64,000 bases of DNA from positions 124,001 to 188,000 of the forward strand of contig NZ_JAIWPG020000008.1 in NCBI RefSeq assembly GCF_020532665.2, given 5' to 3'. The stretch comes from Lelliottia sp. WAP21 (GTDB lineage Bacteria; Pseudomonadota; Gammaproteobacteria; Enterobacterales; Enterobacteriaceae). Shown in pieces: positions 10,130-23,021 of this stretch. The translations under genes were made by a program, and so were the position numbers. Under the pieces are notes generated by a model. That model searched no databases, was not told the DNA's origin, and saw only the letters and a program-made list of their open reading frames with translations. Each line of letters starts with the position of its first letter. Position 1 is the first letter of the stretch.

Positions 10130-12448
10130 TTAGTGACAATCGCCAGCGGGACTGCTACAGCAGGTTGCGGCGGTTTTGCGGCTAGCCAGCAGGTTAACAT
10201 CCACACGGCTACGTGCCCGGCGGAGCAGCCCCAGCAACACCACGTTAAACAGCACCACCGCCAGCAGGCAGATCAGACTGTAGCGAGGATGCTGGCTGTA
10301 GTTGACCGTTTGATAAAAGACGGTCGCCAGCGAGTAAGCAATGTTCAGGCCCCACAGAATAGAGAACCCCATCCAGCCCCGGCTCGATTCGCGGGCAATC
10401 GCCCCCATGACAGAAATGCAGGGAATGTAGAGCAGGACAAAGATCAGATAGCTGTAGGCCGCAGACGGGCTACCAAATTTCTCGCTCATCACGCCCATGG
10501 CGCCCGTCGCCATCTCGCCGTCGCCTTTACTGGCTTCGATAGGGTTCGCCAGCACGCTCAGGCTAAAGGTGTCTTTCAGGCTTTGCCAGGTCTCCGATAC
10601 GGCGCTTGCCAGCTCGTCACCGAGGTGGAATTCCGCAGGATTGAACGCCTCCTCCTGAATATTTTCTGCCGTGTAGAGGGTGTTCAGCGTCCCTACCACG
10701 ACCTCTTTCGCCATCGCGCCAGTGAACAAGCCGACGGTGGCCTGCCAGTTATCTTCATGGACGCCAATCGGTTTGAATATCGGGGTAATCGTACGGCTGA
10801 CCGAGGCCAGTGCAGAATCGTTAATGTTATCGGCCGCGGCTCCGCTCAGGGTAAAGCTGTTCAGGGCGCTCAGGAAAATGCTCACGATAACAATCACCTT
10901 ACCGGCGCGCAGAACAAACCCTTTCAGGCGCTGCCAGGTCTGGATGAACAGGCTTTTTACGTGCGGCACATGGTAAACCGGCAGCTCCATGACAAAGGGT
11001 GACGCTTCGCCACGCATGATAGTGTGTTTCAGCATCAGGCCGGTGAGGATCGCCATCACAATACCCAGCAGATAAAGCGAGAAGACCGCCAGCGCCCCCT
11101 GCTGGCCGAAGAACGCGGCAGCAAAGACGGCGAAGATGGCCAGGCGTGCGCCGCAGGACATAAACGGCGCCATCATGATGGTCATCAGGCGTTCACGCGG
11201 TGCATCCAGGGTGCGGGCGCCCATGACCGACGGCACGTTACAGCCAAAGCCCACAATCAACGGCACGAAGGATTTACCCGGCAGGCCCAGCGCCTGCATA
11301 AGACGGTCCATCACAAACGCCGCGCGGGCCATATAGCCGGAATCCTCAAGGAAAGAGAGGAACAGGTACATCATGCCAATTTGCGGTACCAGGGGCAGCA
11401 CCGTGTTAATCCCGCCACCCACGCCCTGGGCGAGGAAGATGGTCAGCCATTCCGGGAAGTGAAGCGTATATCCCAGCCATTGCAGGCCATGAATAAAAAT
11501 CGCCACCGAGCCGACATCAAACAGCGGCTGTAACGCGCCGCCGATGTTAATGGCGAGCAGGAACATCACATACATCACCAGCAAAAAGACCGGCAGCCCC
11601 AGGAAACGGTTGAGTACGATTTTATCGACGGCGGCGGTAAAGCGGCTGGGTTCAGCGGTGAGCGTATTACTGACCACATCGCAAATAGCGGCGATGCTTT
11701 GGTAGCGCGCATCGGCAATGTGCAGGGCAGGGTCGTCGAGTTCACTGTTCAGCCGTAGCAGCGCGCTATCCAGCTTCTTCGCAGCATCACCCGCATACGC
11801 CCGGCTGTAGATATCGCCTTCCAGCATTTGCAGGCCAAGCCAGAGACGCTGCCTGGGCGGCAGAGTGCCGCTCATTTCCTGCGATAACCTCTCCGCTTCA
11901 CGTATCAGCGGGCTGGCGTAATGCACCAGCTCGATATCGTTATTACCCGTATGACGATCGATAGCCAGCTTCAGGGCATCAATGCCGCGTGCACGCGTGG
12001 ACACCAGCGGCACCACAGGGCAACCCAGGCGAGTGGCAAGGGCGTCAACGTCGATACGGATTTTCTGTTTTTCGGCGATGTCGAGCATATTCAGCGCCAC
12101 GATGCAGGGGATGCCAAGCTCCAGCAGCTGCAGCGTCAGGTAAAGGTTTCGCTCAAGGTTGGAGGCATCGACAACGTTAATGAGTAAGTCGGCATCGCCG
12201 CTCAGAATATAGTGGCAGGCAATTTGTTCATCGAGCGACGTTTGCGATGAAATGGTGGTTAACGAATAGGTCCCCGGCAGGTCAACCAGCGTGACATGAT
12301 TATCTGTTGTGGAAAACTGACCTTCTTTTCGCTCTACCGTCACACCCGCCCAGTTTCCTACGCGCTGGCGTGCGCCAGTCAGCTGATTAAATAACGTTGT
12401 CTTGCCGGAATTAGGATTGCCAATTAAGCCAATGGTTAATTTTTTCAT
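10130..12448 (-). CDS. feoB: Fe(II) transporter FeoB
   Basis: GTP-driven ferrous iron permease of the inner membrane, 772 residues. The N-terminal G domain has GNPNSGKTT (G1) and DLPGTYSL (G3), then a helical GDI domain, then a membrane part with two Gate motifs (for example LIVGFGCNVPSVMGARTL and LLYIPCISVMGA). A cysteine pair lies at the C-terminus (AATCCSSPAGDCH). It sits between feoA (30 bases upstream) and feoC, under the Fur/FNR region beyond feoA. Confidence 0.98.
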   Translation of the reverse strand: MKKLTIGLIGNPNSGKTTLFNQLTGARQRVGNWAGVTVERKEGQFSTTDNHVTLVDLPGTYSLTTISSQTSLDEQIACHYILSGDADLLINVVDASNLERNLYLTLQLLELGIPCIVALNMLDIAEKQKIRIDVDALATRLGCPVVPLVSTRARGIDALKLAIDRHTGNNDIELVHYASPLIREAERLSQEMSGTLPPRQRLWLGLQMLEGDIYSRAYAGDAAKKLDSALLRLNSELDDPALHIADARYQSIAAICDVVSNTLTAEPSRFTAAVDKIVLNRFLGLPVFLLVMYVMFLLAINIGGALQPLFDVGSVAIFIHGLQWLGYTLHFPEWLTIFLAQGVGGGINTVLPLVPQIGMMYLFLSFLEDSGYMARAAFVMDRLMQALGLPGKSFVPLIVGFGCNVPSVMGARTLDAPRERLMTIMMAPFMSCGARLAIFAVFAAAFFGQQGALAVFSLYLLGIVMAILTGLMLKHTIMRGEASPFVMELPVYHVPHVKSLFIQTWQRLKGFVLRAGKVIVIVSIFLSALNSFTLSGAAADNINDSALASVSRTITPIFKPIGVHEDNWQATVGLFTGAMAKEVVVGTLNTLYTAENIQEEAFNPAEFHLGDELASAVSETWQSLKDTFSLSVLANPIEASKGDGEMATGAMGVMSEKFGSPSAAYSYLIFVLLYIPCISVMGAIARESSRGWMGFSILWGLNIAYSLATVFYQTVNYSQHPRYSLICLLAVVLFNVVLLGLLRRARSRVDVNLLASRKTAATCCSSPAGDCH

Positions 12449-12478
12449 TGCGTTAGACTCATTGTCACTGCGGGCGAA

Positions 12479-12706
12479 TTATTGTGATAAGGATTCGACT
12501 TCAATTAAAGCGAGGTCTTTTTTCCGTAGCACCAGACTAACCCGTCGGGTTTCGATATGAACGGGATCGCCCAAGGGTGCAACGCGAACCACCTGAAAGG
12601 AGGAGCCGGGCAGCATGCCGAGGGACAGCAGCTTCTGGCGATAAGCCGGACTAATCTCGTGTGTAAAACCCGTAATTTTCCACGCACTGTCTGGAGTGAA
12701 TTGCAT
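12479..12706 (-). CDS. feoA: Ferrous iron transport protein FeoA
   Basis: SH3-like cytoplasmic protein of 75 residues that assists FeoB. The start at 12706 gives [14 protein letters not shown], matching E. coli; a 5-residue N-terminal extension (12721) is possible but lacks support. First gene of the operon, read from a promoter containing the Fur site at 12750-12770. Confidence 0.95.
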   Translation of the reverse strand: MQFTPDSAWKITGFTHEISPAYRQKLLSLGMLPGSSFQVVRVAPLGDPVHIETRRVSLVLRKKDLALIEVESLSQ

Positions 12707-12749
12707 AGCGACCACGTTCACCGAAGGTTAAATAATCATCAGATGCAAT

Positions 12750-12770
12750 GATAATGAGAATGGTTTCTAT
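12750..12770 (-). promoter_or_regulatory. Fur box of feoABC
   Basis: GATAATGAGAATGGTTTCTAT on the plus strand matches the 19-bp Fur consensus GATAATGATAATCATTATC in its left half and partly in its right. It lies about 45-65 bases before feoA. Iron-Fur repression of feo is established in E. coli. Confidence 0.75.
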
Positions 12771-12825
12771 CAGCAATAATAAAACTGTGACGGAATGTTG
12801 TTTACTGTATTAATTTACGGCCTGT

Positions 12826-12839
12826 TTGACCTTGCTCAA
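12826..12839 (-). promoter_or_regulatory. FNR-like box upstream of feoABC
   Basis: TTGAC-cttg-CTCAA fits TTGAT-N4-ATCAA with one mismatch per half. It lies 120-133 bases before feoA. Anaerobic FNR activation of feo is known in E. coli. The rest of the 12707-13039 gap is AT-rich and ends in a REP-like palindrome at 13001-13033. Confidence 0.55.
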
Positions 12840-13000
12840 TATTTACTGAATGAGGCGAAAACAGAGAAGGGAGAGTATTGTTAATGGAGTGATAACCGAT
12901 GGTTTAAATATGGGTGTGCAATCGGTTTCATATTTTTAATAAATGAGTGAGTACATCTTTATTTATTTTAATTAATGGATGGCATGCTCTGGCATAAAGA

Positions 13001-13033
13001 TCAGGCCCGGTAAGCAAAGCGCCCCGGGCCTGA
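13001..13033. repeat. REP-like palindrome after yhgF
   Basis: TCAGGCCCGG (13001-13010) and CCGGGCCTGA (13024-13033) form a perfect 10-bp stem around GTAAGCAAAGCGC-type sequence, the same class as the pair at 7253-7327. It is 6 bases beyond the yhgF stop and may stabilise or end its transcript. Confidence 0.7.
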
Positions 13034-13039
13034 ATTCGG

Positions 13040-15370
13040 TTAGCGTTTTTTACCCATTGCTGCTGCAAGCGCATCCATCATGGCGCTGTTGCCCGCAGGT
13101 TGAGCCTCACGTCCACGCGGTTTAGCTGCGGCAGGTGCTGGGCGGGCTGACTCGCGTCCGCCGCCACCGCTCCCGCGACGGCTGTTCGTTTCACCAGGCT
13201 GCTCGTCAAGGCGCATTGTCAGAGCGATACGCTTACGCGGCATATCCACTTCCAGTACTTTGACCTTCACGATATCACCCGCTTTCACCACGGTGTGCGG
13301 GTCCTGGACGAATTTATCCGCCAGAGAAGAGATGTGGACCAGACCATCCTGATGAACACCAATATCGACAAAGGCACCAAAGTTCGTGACGTTGGTGACG
13401 GCCCCCTCGAGGACCATACCTGGCAGAAGATCTTTCATGGTCTCCACGCCTTCAGCAAACTTCGCTGTTTTAAACTCAGGGCGAGGATCGCGGCCCGGTT
13501 TTTCCAGCTCTTTGAGAATATCCGAGACGGTTGGCACACCAAATTGTTCATCGGTAAAATCGACCGCTTTCAGATTACGCAACTCGCTGCTATTGCCCAT
13601 CAGGTCTTTCAGTGCCTGCTGAGTGGCTGCCAGGATGCGCTCCACAACCGGGTAGGCCTCCGGGTGCACAGTGGACGCATCAAGCGGGTTATCGCCGTGG
13701 TTGATGCGCAGGAAGCCCGCGCACTGTTCAAACGCTTTTGGCCCCAGACGGCTTACTTTCAGCAATTGCTGGCGGTTCTGGAACTGACCGTTCTCATCAC
13801 GCCAGGAGACGATGTTTTGCGCCATCATGCGGGTCAAGCCCGCCACGCGCGTGAGCAGGGCGACGGACGCGGTATTCAAATCTACCCCAACGGCATTCAC
13901 ACAATCCTCTACCACCGCATCAAGCTTGCGGGCGAGCTGCGTCTGGCTGACGTCGTGCTGATACTGGCCCACGCCGATGGATTTAGGATCGATTTTCACC
14001 AGCTCAGCCAGCGGATCCTGCAGACGACGGGCGATAGAGACCGCACCACGCAGGGAGACGTCCAGATCGGGAAACTCCAGCGCCGCCAGTTCAGATGCGG
14101 AATAGACTGACGCCCCGGCTTCGCTCACGATCACCTTCTGCGCGGTGACCTTCGGGAACTGTTGTTGCACGTCGAGGAAGAAACGCTCAGTTTCACGTGA
14201 GGCGGTACCATTACCGATGGCCACCAGTTCAACGTTGTGCTTCTCGCACAATGCCGCCACGGCTACCGCAGCTTTTGCCGCCTGGCCGGTATGCGGGTAG
14301 ATAGTGTCGGTCGCCACCAGCTTCCCGGTGCCATCCACCACAGCCACTTTCACGCCGGTACGCAAACCGGGATCCAGCCCCATCGTGGCCCGCAGGCCCG
14401 CCGGGGCGGCCATCAGCAGATCGTGCAAGTTACGAGCGAACACGTTGATCGCTTCATCTTCTGCACGTTCACGGACGGTGCCCATCAGTTCGGTCTCAAG
14501 ATGCATCAGGACTTTGATGCGCCACGTCCAGCTCACCACGCCTTTACGCCAGCTGTCTGCCGGGGCGTTGTTCAGGCGCAGGCCAAGGTGGTCAATGATG
14601 ATTTGTTCGCCATAGCTCTCTTTCGGCGGCTCATCGAATTGCGGGTCCGCATTGAGCGACAGTTGCAGCACGCCTTCATTGCGGCCACGGAACATCGCCA
14701 GCGCTCGGTGTGAAGGTACGGTTGCGATCGGCTCGTGGTGATCGAAGTAGTCGCGGAATTTTGCGCCTTCCTCCTCTTTGCCGCTCACAACCTGCGAGAC
14801 GATATGGGCATTTTTCCAGAGATAATCACGCACTTTCGACAGCAACGCGGCATCTTCGGCAAAACGCTCCATCAGAATATAACGTGCGCCATCCAGCGCT
14901 GCCTTGGTGTCTGCGACGCCTTTATCGGCATCAATAAATTTGGCGGCTTCGCTTTCAGGGTCGTGTGACGGCGTGTTCCACAGCAGGTCGGCCAGCGGTT
15001 CCAGCCCGGCTTCAATCGCAATCTGCCCGCGCGTGCGACGCTTGGGTTTATACGGCAGATAGAGATCTTCCAGCTCGGTTTTGCTCATCGTGCCGTTAAT
15101 GGCACCCGCCAGCGCGTCGGTCAGTTTACCCTGCTCGCCGATCGATTTGAGAATGGCCTGGCGACGGTCTTCCAGCTCACGCAGGTAACCCAGACGGGTT
15201 TCCAGATTACGCAGTTGGGTGTCATCAAGACCGCCGGTGATTTCCTTACGATAACGTGCAATAAACGGCACGGTGTTCCCTTCATCAAGCAGGCGAACGG
15301 CAGCTTCTACCTGTTCGGTCCTGGCCTGAAGTTCACCCGCAATAATGCGGCAGAGCGACTCTTTCATCAT
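13040..15370 (-). CDS. yhgF: Tex-family RNA-binding protein YhgF
   Basis: A 776-residue cytoplasmic protein of the Tex family, linked to transcription and translation quality. Visible in order: N-terminal helical Tex domain, YqgF/RuvC-like nuclease fold ([16 protein letters not shown] around residue 328), helix-hairpin-helix repeats ([29 protein letters not shown]) and a C-terminal S1 RNA-binding domain ([22 protein letters not shown]). It ends in a basic, Gly- and Pro-rich tail. The next gene, greB, is on the same strand 87 bases away. Confidence 0.96.
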   Translation of the reverse strand: MMKESLCRIIAGELQARTEQVEAAVRLLDEGNTVPFIARYRKEITGGLDDTQLRNLETRLGYLRELEDRRQAILKSIGEQGKLTDALAGAINGTMSKTELEDLYLPYKPKRRTRGQIAIEAGLEPLADLLWNTPSHDPESEAAKFIDADKGVADTKAALDGARYILMERFAEDAALLSKVRDYLWKNAHIVSQVVSGKEEEGAKFRDYFDHHEPIATVPSHRALAMFRGRNEGVLQLSLNADPQFDEPPKESYGEQIIIDHLGLRLNNAPADSWRKGVVSWTWRIKVLMHLETELMGTVRERAEDEAINVFARNLHDLLMAAPAGLRATMGLDPGLRTGVKVAVVDGTGKLVATDTIYPHTGQAAKAAVAVAALCEKHNVELVAIGNGTASRETERFFLDVQQQFPKVTAQKVIVSEAGASVYSASELAALEFPDLDVSLRGAVSIARRLQDPLAELVKIDPKSIGVGQYQHDVSQTQLARKLDAVVEDCVNAVGVDLNTASVALLTRVAGLTRMMAQNIVSWRDENGQFQNRQQLLKVSRLGPKAFEQCAGFLRINHGDNPLDASTVHPEAYPVVERILAATQQALKDLMGNSSELRNLKAVDFTDEQFGVPTVSDILKELEKPGRDPRPEFKTAKFAEGVETMKDLLPGMVLEGAVTNVTNFGAFVDIGVHQDGLVHISSLADKFVQDPHTVVKAGDIVKVKVLEVDMPRKRIALTMRLDEQPGETNSRRGSGGGGRESARPAPAAAKPRGREAQPAGNSAMMDALAAAMGKKR

Positions 15371-15457
15371 GGCTTTTTCATCTAATGGATCAAAAATCAG
15401 GGGGATAGTTATACGGACTGGCTGGCAAAAATGCCAGCCGTGGAGGGCGCTCTCGGA

Positions 15458-15931
15458 CTATTTTACGTACTCAATTTCGTTCACATACCAGCTTGCTTCG
15501 CCAGCCGGCGTTTGAACGATAGCCAAATCGCCCACCTCTTTTTTCAGTAAGGCTCGGGCCATGGGGGAGTCGATGGAGATGTAATCTTTACGACCGAAAA
15601 TTTCATCGTAGCCCACGATGCGAAAGCGCTTGGTGTCACCGTCGTCATTTTCAATTTCAACCCAGGCACCGAAGAACACTTTGCCTTCCTGCTGCGGGGA
15701 ATAATCGACGATCCTTAAATTCTCAAGGCATTTGGTCAGATAACGAACGCGACGGTCAATCTCACGTAACCGTTTTTTATTATACTGGTAGTCAGCGTTC
15801 TCACTGCGGTCGCCAAGGCTTGCCGCCCATGTGACTTTCTTTGTCACTTCCGGGCGCTCTTCTCGCCACAGGTAATCCATCTCTTTTTTGAGTTTTTCGT
15901 ACCCTTCACGGGTGATCAACGGCGTTTTCAT
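15458..15931 (-). CDS. greB: Transcription elongation factor GreB
   Basis: Rescues backtracked RNA polymerase by stimulating transcript cleavage. It has 157 residues. An N-terminal coiled coil with acidic tip residues (SLGDRSENADYQYNKKRLREID) is followed by a C-terminal FKBP-like domain (PMARALLKKEVGDLAIVQTPAGE). It is divergent from ompR; the 231-base gap holds the promoters of both and the ompR leader. Confidence 0.97.
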   Translation of the reverse strand: MKTPLITREGYEKLKKEMDYLWREERPEVTKKVTWAASLGDRSENADYQYNKKRLREIDRRVRYLTKCLENLRIVDYSPQQEGKVFFGAWVEIENDDGDTKRFRIVGYDEIFGRKDYISIDSPMARALLKKEVGDLAIVQTPAGEASWYVNEIEYVK

Positions 15932-16162
15932 GGTATGACCTTCAGATCGGGCTTAATTGTCTTGCGTTCGCACTTTACGTACCACATAGCTTAACAGACA
16001 GGATTAATAATGAGTTATGTGATGAAATGTGCAGATAAGCTGCTGTTAAATATGCTTTGTAACAATTTCGACTAGAATGTATACCAGAATTAGCTGGTCG
16101 AATACGTGCACTTTTTTAGAATACGTACTGAAACACTATCCGGACCTTTGGGAGTACACACA

Positions 16163-18225
<2,063 letters not shown>

Positions 18226-18242
18226 AAAGGGGGCGGCCTGAT

Positions 18243-18288
18243 GCCCTCACTCTGGCCCTCCCCCTCTCCCAAGGGGAGAGGGGGAAAG
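18243..18288. repeat. CCCTCTCCC palindromic repeat copy
   Basis: GCCCTCACTCTGGCCCTCC is followed by CCCCTCTCCC-aa-GGGGAGAGGGG. It is the same family as the copies after malQ, trpS and yhfA, and lies between the convergent envZ and pckA. Confidence 0.65.
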
Positions 18289-18293
18289 CACTA

Positions 18294-18324
18294 AAAACGG
18301 CAACGTTAGTTGCCGTTTTGCTTT
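18294..18324. terminator. Bidirectional terminator between envZ and pckA
   Basis: AAAACGGCAAC-gtta-GTTGCCGTTTT is a perfect 11-bp stem with a 4-base loop, A-rich on the left and T-rich on the right, so it can serve both converging genes. Confidence 0.85.
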
Positions 18325-18327
18325 TCC

Positions 18328-19947
18328 CTACAGCTTAGGTCCCGCACTCACCAACGCCGCACCGGCTGGCGTATCGGTATACTTCTCAAAGTTCTCAATG
18401 AACAGTTTCGCCAGCGTTTCTGCTTTCTCCTGCCACTGTTCCGGAGACGCATAGGTATTGCGTGGGTCAAGGATATGCGTATCCACCCCCGGCAAGCTCG
18501 TCGGAATGGCCAGATCAAACATCGGCAGGGTAAAGGTTTCGGCATCATCCAGCGAACCATCAATGATCGCGTCGATAATGGCGCGGGTATCTTTGATCGA
18601 TATCCGTTTGCCCGTTCCGTTCCAGCCGGTGTTCACCAGGTATGCCTGTGCGCCTGCTGCCTGCATACGTTTAACCAGCACTTCTGCATACTGCGTAGGA
18701 TGCAGTGACAGGAAGGCGGCGCCAAAGCACGCAGAGAAGGTTGGCGTCGGCTCGGTAACACCACGCTCTGTGCCCGCCAGTTTCGCGGTAAATCCGGACA
18801 GGAAGTGATACTGCGTCTGGTTTGCCGTCAGGCGAGAAACCGGCGGCAGCACGCCAAAGGCGTCAGCGGTCAGGAAGATGACTTTTGACGCATGGCCCGC
18901 TTTGGATACCGGCTTAACGATATTCTCGATGTGATAAATGGGGTACGACACGCGAGTGTTTTCGGTTTTTGAGGCATCGTCAAAATCAACGGTCCCGTCC
19001 GCCCGCACGGTGACGTTTTCCAGCAGGGCATCACGACGGATCGCGTGGAAAATGTCCGGCTCGGCCTCTTCCGACAGGCGAATGGTTTTCGCGTAGCAAC
19101 CGCCTTCGAAGTTAAAGACACCGTCATCATCCCAGCCGTGTTCATCATCGCCAATCAGACGACGTTTTGGATCGGTCGACAGGGTGGTTTTACCCGTCCC
19201 GGACAGACCAAAGAAGACCGCCACATCGCCCTCTTCACCCACGTTAGCGGAACAGTGCATGGAGGCAATGCCCTGCAACGGCAGCAGGTAATTCATCACG
19301 GAGAACATGCCTTTCTTCATTTCGCCACCGTACCAGGTGCCGCCGATCAGCTGGATGCGCTCCGTCAGGTTAAAGGCGATGAAGTTCTCAGAGTTCAGAC
19401 CCTGTTCTTTCCATTGCGGGTTGGTGCACTTCGCGCCGTTCATCACGATGAAATCAGGCTCGAAATCCTGTAACTCTTCATCGGTCGGGCGAATAAACAT
19501 ATTTTTCACGAAATGCGCCTGCCAGGCGACTTCCGTGATAAAGCGAACGGAGAGGCGGGTATCAGCGTTAGCGCCACAGAATGCATCAACAATGAACAGA
19601 CGCTTGCCGGAAAGCTGATGAGTGACAAGACCTTTAAGATGCTGCCAGGTCTCCTGGGAGAGCGGCTTATTGTCGTTCTTCCCTTTACCATTATCAGCCC
19701 ACCACAACGTATCGCGGGTGGTATCGTCACGGACGATATACTTATCTTTCGGCGAACGGCCGGTAAAGATACCGGTGTCAACGGCAATAGCACCTGTACT
19801 GGTTAACACCCCACGCTCGTATCCTTCCAGAGCTGGATTAAGCTCTTCCTGATACAGCGTATCGTAATCGGGGTTATAGACGATGCCCTGGACGTCGTGA
19901 ATACCATAAGCCTTGAGATCTTGCGGGGTTAAATCTTTAACACGCAT
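18328..19947 (-). CDS. pckA: Phosphoenolpyruvate carboxykinase (ATP)
   Basis: Gluconeogenic enzyme converting oxaloacetate and ATP to PEP, CO2 and ADP. It has 539 residues (E. coli 540). The P-loop kinase-1a motif [11 protein letters not shown], the kinase-2 motif LIGDDEHGW and the substrate motif [12 protein letters not shown] are visible. It is monocistronic. A CRP-like site lies upstream at 20067-20082, in keeping with known catabolite control of pck. Confidence 0.98.
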   Translation of the reverse strand: MRVKDLTPQDLKAYGIHDVQGIVYNPDYDTLYQEELNPALEGYERGVLTSTGAIAVDTGIFTGRSPKDKYIVRDDTTRDTLWWADNGKGKNDNKPLSQETWQHLKGLVTHQLSGKRLFIVDAFCGANADTRLSVRFITEVAWQAHFVKNMFIRPTDEELQDFEPDFIVMNGAKCTNPQWKEQGLNSENFIAFNLTERIQLIGGTWYGGEMKKGMFSVMNYLLPLQGIASMHCSANVGEEGDVAVFFGLSGTGKTTLSTDPKRRLIGDDEHGWDDDGVFNFEGGCYAKTIRLSEEAEPDIFHAIRRDALLENVTVRADGTVDFDDASKTENTRVSYPIYHIENIVKPVSKAGHASKVIFLTADAFGVLPPVSRLTANQTQYHFLSGFTAKLAGTERGVTEPTPTFSACFGAAFLSLHPTQYAEVLVKRMQAAGAQAYLVNTGWNGTGKRISIKDTRAIIDAIIDGSLDDAETFTLPMFDLAIPTSLPGVDTHILDPRNTYASPEQWQEKAETLAKLFIENFEKYTDTPAGAALVSAGPKL

Positions 19948-20326
19948 ATCACTGCTCCTTAGCCAATATGTACTGCCTAAAATTGTAGGGTTTTTCTTGG
20001 GTTGTTAACCGCGACGGGGCTCATAGAATTGCGTATCTGGATAAAACCCTTACAAACGGAAAACGCTGTGACTCCTGTCACGAAGCAGGGCGGATTATCG
20101 CAGTTTTCCTTTTTTTGTTGGGGAAAATGTTCCTAAAAGGTTAAGTATTAGTGTTATTAACCAGAGGAATGTGAATGTAATCGCATACATGTAAGAAAAT
20201 TACGTATGAGTTTCACTATGAGATTCGATTCAACTCACCGGCTTCAGGATTAATTCAGATTGTGTTGAGGGGGAGTCGAGTGACGTTGATGAGAGAATGC
20301 GCCCTTCAGTTGAGAGGAACTCAAAA
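19948..20326. other. Intergenic region between pckA and yhgE
   Basis: A 379-base divergent promoter region with no open frame of coding character. It holds the pckA leader, the CRP-like site at 20067-20082 and AT-rich DNA before yhgE. I see no other motif I can name. Confidence 0.6.
20067..20082 (-). promoter_or_regulatory. CRP site upstream of pckA
   Basis: TGTGA-ctcctg-TCACG matches TGTGA-N6-TCACA at 9 of 10 positions. It is 120-135 bases upstream of the pckA start; yhgE starts 245 bases to the right. cAMP-CRP activation of pck is known in E. coli. Confidence 0.65.
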
Positions 20327-22078
20327 ATGGATCATGCAGAAGGATTATCGCCCGCCACCCGTGCAGGCATTATTGTTGTTGGCGCGTTGCAGGGCCTGAT
20401 CTGCTACTTCGTGACCTGGTATATAGCCTGGGCCAGCCTGCCCGTCGATACCATCTGGCTGGTGTGCGTGGTACCGGCGACCGTCGTGGTATCAACCGCA
20501 ATGTCGCTCTCCGTCACCTCCTTCCGGCAGCCTTTTATGTGGCTGGTCCTGCTGGTGATGGCGGCGGCGGTGGCGGGTATGGGTGTCTGGTTAAAGTGGC
20601 GTATTCAGGGAGTGGACCGCTGGAACGCACAGGATGCGCTGACTCTCTTTGGCGTCCATCTTTTGCTGATGAGCCTGCTCATCCTTCCCTGGTTGCAGCG
20701 TCGCCTGGCGGTCACTTCGCAAGACGCTTTTGACGTCTGGTTTCATGACAAAAACTGGCTGAATGTCCTGACTATCCTGCTGATTTTTCTTTCAAATGGT
20801 CTGTTCTGGCTGGTGTTATATCTGTGGGCTGAGCTTTTCGAGCTGGTCGGTATTGATGCGTTTCATACCCTCTTTTTTAAGACGGACTGGTTTATCGCTG
20901 TCGCCATTGGCGTGGTCTCCGCCTGCACGGCGGTGCTGGCACGCACGCAGGCGCGGCGGGTTCAGGCGCTGCAAAACCTGCTGACCCCTATCGCCACCGG
21001 CCTGTTGCCGCTGGTCACCGTCCTGTCGCTGATTTTTATTGCCGTGCTGCCCTTCGTGGGCTTTGAGGCCATTTCACGGCGGACCTCGGTGGCAGGCCTG
21101 CTGGTGGGTCTGGTACTGCTGCTGCTCGTGCTGGCCACCGTGGTCTGGCATCCCCGGCGCGAAACGCTGCCGTATTTCTCACCGTTACGCGCCCTGGTGC
21201 GTGTTGCGCTCCTGATTTCTCCCGTTTACGCCTTACTCGCCGTGTGGGCCTTGTGGCTGCGGGTCGGTCAGCATGGCTGGTCGCCAGAACGCGTCTGTGC
21301 GGCGCTCATTACCGGGATCGTGCTGGTCTGGGCATCTGGCTTCTGCATCAGCGTTATCGTCTCAGGACGCACCACGCGCCGGATACGCAGGTCTTTACCC
21401 TCTGCCGTGGGGCTGCTGTCGCTGGCAATACTGTTCTTACTGAATACGCCGCTGCTTGATCCGTGGCGTATTGGGGTGGCAAGTCATATGGCGCGGTATC
21501 AGGAAGGGAAAATTAACGCAGAGCAGGTGAGCCTTTACATGTTAAGCCATTCGGGCCGTCAGGGCCGCGAGGCGATGGTCCGCTTGCAACAGGATCCGGC
21601 TTTCATCGCCGATGCGGCGCGTAAGCGTGCGCTGGACGGCTTACTGGCTGATGAAAAGGCAAAAGCGCAATTAGTCACCGCCGCGACGCTTGAGAAAGCG
21701 ATCCAGCTTGCGCCGGGCATGTCACCCCCCGATAAAGCTTTCTGGCAGGCCATCATGAAATATCAGTATCGTCTGGAGACCTGTGTCGATGAGAAAGGCG
21801 GCTGTGTCCTGATGGCGCAGGATCTCAATAACGATGGGATTCCTGAAGCGGTGCTGTATCAGTTTATCGATCGCGGGATAATCGTTTTTACCCATAGCCC
21901 TGGCGGTTGGATTTGGGCGGGTGATGCCGTGAAGATGCCGGAAGGACTGACCCGGGAAGAATTGAATCGGGCAGCGGAACAGGGAAACATACGCACCGTC
22001 GTTAAACCCTGGGCGGATATTTCACTCTCTGGAGAACGGGTTGACATGAATTACGACAGGCTCGAAAACCTGCAATGA
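20327..22078 (+). CDS. yhgE: DUF4153 inner-membrane protein YhgE
   Basis: A 583-residue membrane protein of the DUF4153 family; function not established. About ten or more hydrophobic segments fill residues 15-390. A soluble C-terminal part follows with an acidic-aliphatic motif (MAQDLNNDGIPEAVLYQF) that looks like an FG-GAP/EF-hand-like loop. Identified as yhgE by family and by position next to pckA and hslO. The start at 20327 follows GAGAGGAAC; a frame from 20297 exists. Confidence 0.85.
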   Translation: MDHAEGLSPATRAGIIVVGALQGLICYFVTWYIAWASLPVDTIWLVCVVPATVVVSTAMSLSVTSFRQPFMWLVLLVMAAAVAGMGVWLKWRIQGVDRWNAQDALTLFGVHLLLMSLLILPWLQRRLAVTSQDAFDVWFHDKNWLNVLTILLIFLSNGLFWLVLYLWAELFELVGIDAFHTLFFKTDWFIAVAIGVVSACTAVLARTQARRVQALQNLLTPIATGLLPLVTVLSLIFIAVLPFVGFEAISRRTSVAGLLVGLVLLLLVLATVVWHPRRETLPYFSPLRALVRVALLISPVYALLAVWALWLRVGQHGWSPERVCAALITGIVLVWASGFCISVIVSGRTTRRIRRSLPSAVGLLSLAILFLLNTPLLDPWRIGVASHMARYQEGKINAEQVSLYMLSHSGRQGREAMVRLQQDPAFIADAARKRALDGLLADEKAKAQLVTAATLEKAIQLAPGMSPPDKAFWQAIMKYQYRLETCVDEKGGCVLMAQDLNNDGIPEAVLYQFIDRGIIVFTHSPGGWIWAGDAVKMPEGLTREELNRAAEQGNIRTVVKPWADISLSGERVDMNYDRLENLQ

Positions 22079-22086
22079 CGTTAATG

Positions 22087-22115
22087 AAAACGGCTCCTTT
22101 CGGAGCCGTTTTGTC
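22087..22115. terminator. Bidirectional terminator between yhgE and hslO
   Basis: AAAACGGCTCC-tttc-GGAGCCGTTTT forms a perfect 11-bp stem with flanking A and T runs between convergent genes. Confidence 0.85.
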
Positions 22116-22119
22116 AGGC

Positions 22120-22998
22120 TCAGTGAACCTGTGGATCGGCCGGTGAGGCGTTGTTACGGATCTCAGCGATATCCATGGCGTTGAACACGTAGTGAGAACT
22201 GCAATAATCGCAATGCATATCGATTTCACCGTCCTCCGCCATGATGCTGTCAATCTCTTCATCCGGCAGCGTTCTGAGCGCATCGGCGCAACGCTCACGT
22301 GAGCAGGTGCATTTGAATTCCACGGCCTGAGGATCGTAAAGCGTGACTTCCTCTTCGTGATACAGACGCCACAGCACTTCACGCGCCGGCAGGGTAAACA
22401 GCTCTTCTGCTTTGATGGTTTCCGTCAGCGTCGCCAGATGGTCGAAATCGTCGCCCTGGGCGTTTTGCGCAGGCAGAACCTGCAGCAACATGCCACCGGC
22501 CGCTGGCTGACCGTCAACCTCACCCGTACGGATGAACAGGCGGGTCGGCAGCTGTTCGGAGCGCAGGAAGTAATCTTCCAGGCAGGCGGCGAGGGTATCA
22601 CCTTCCAGACCGACGACGCCCTGATAGCGCTCGCCTTCTTCCGGGGAGATCGTAATGACGAGGAAACCATTACCCACCAGCGTTTTCAGGTCAGCGCCTT
22701 CAGGCACGTCGCCCTGCACGCGCGCTACGCCGCGCATCTGCTGCTGGTTATTACCGTTGATCACAGCCAGCGTCATTGGGCCATCGCCCTGCAACTGTAC
22801 GGTAATATCCCCGGCAAATTTCAGCGTTGCGGTCAGCAGGCTGGTCGCGACCAGCAGTTCACCCAACAGGTTTTTAACCGGTAGCGGATAGTTGTGATTT
22901 TCCAGAATCTGTTTCCAGGTTTCGGAGACGGTCACCAGTTCGCCGCGAACGGCAAATTGTTCAAACAGATAGCGATGTAATTGGTCGTGCTGGGCCAT
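22120..22998 (-). CDS. hslO: Redox-activated chaperone Hsp33
   Basis: Holdase that is switched on by oxidation. It has 292 residues. The C-terminal zinc centre has its four cysteines in [10 protein letters not shown] and HCDYCSSHY (the CxC and CxxC pairs are the redox switch). It follows hslR by 23 bases on the same strand, and both belong to the heat-shock set with yrfG upstream. Confidence 0.97.
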   Translation of the reverse strand: MAQHDQLHRYLFEQFAVRGELVTVSETWKQILENHNYPLPVKNLLGELLVATSLLTATLKFAGDITVQLQGDGPMTLAVINGNNQQQMRGVARVQGDVPEGADLKTLVGNGFLVITISPEEGERYQGVVGLEGDTLAACLEDYFLRSEQLPTRLFIRTGEVDGQPAAGGMLLQVLPAQNAQGDDFDHLATLTETIKAEELFTLPAREVLWRLYHEEEVTLYDPQAVEFKCTCSRERCADALRTLPDEEIDSIMAEDGEIDMHCDYCSSHYVFNAMDIAEIRNNASPADPQVH

Positions 22999-23021
22999 AT
23001 TTTTCTCTCATTTAACGACGA

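Noticed and set aside
10133..11002. 289-codon open frame antisense to feoB
   Set aside because: It has unbalanced composition (many Gln, His, Arg), typical of a shadow frame, and lies wholly under a conserved gene.
13295..14110. 271-codon open frame antisense to yhgF
   Set aside because: Shadow of a highly conserved coding region, with no recognisable domain.
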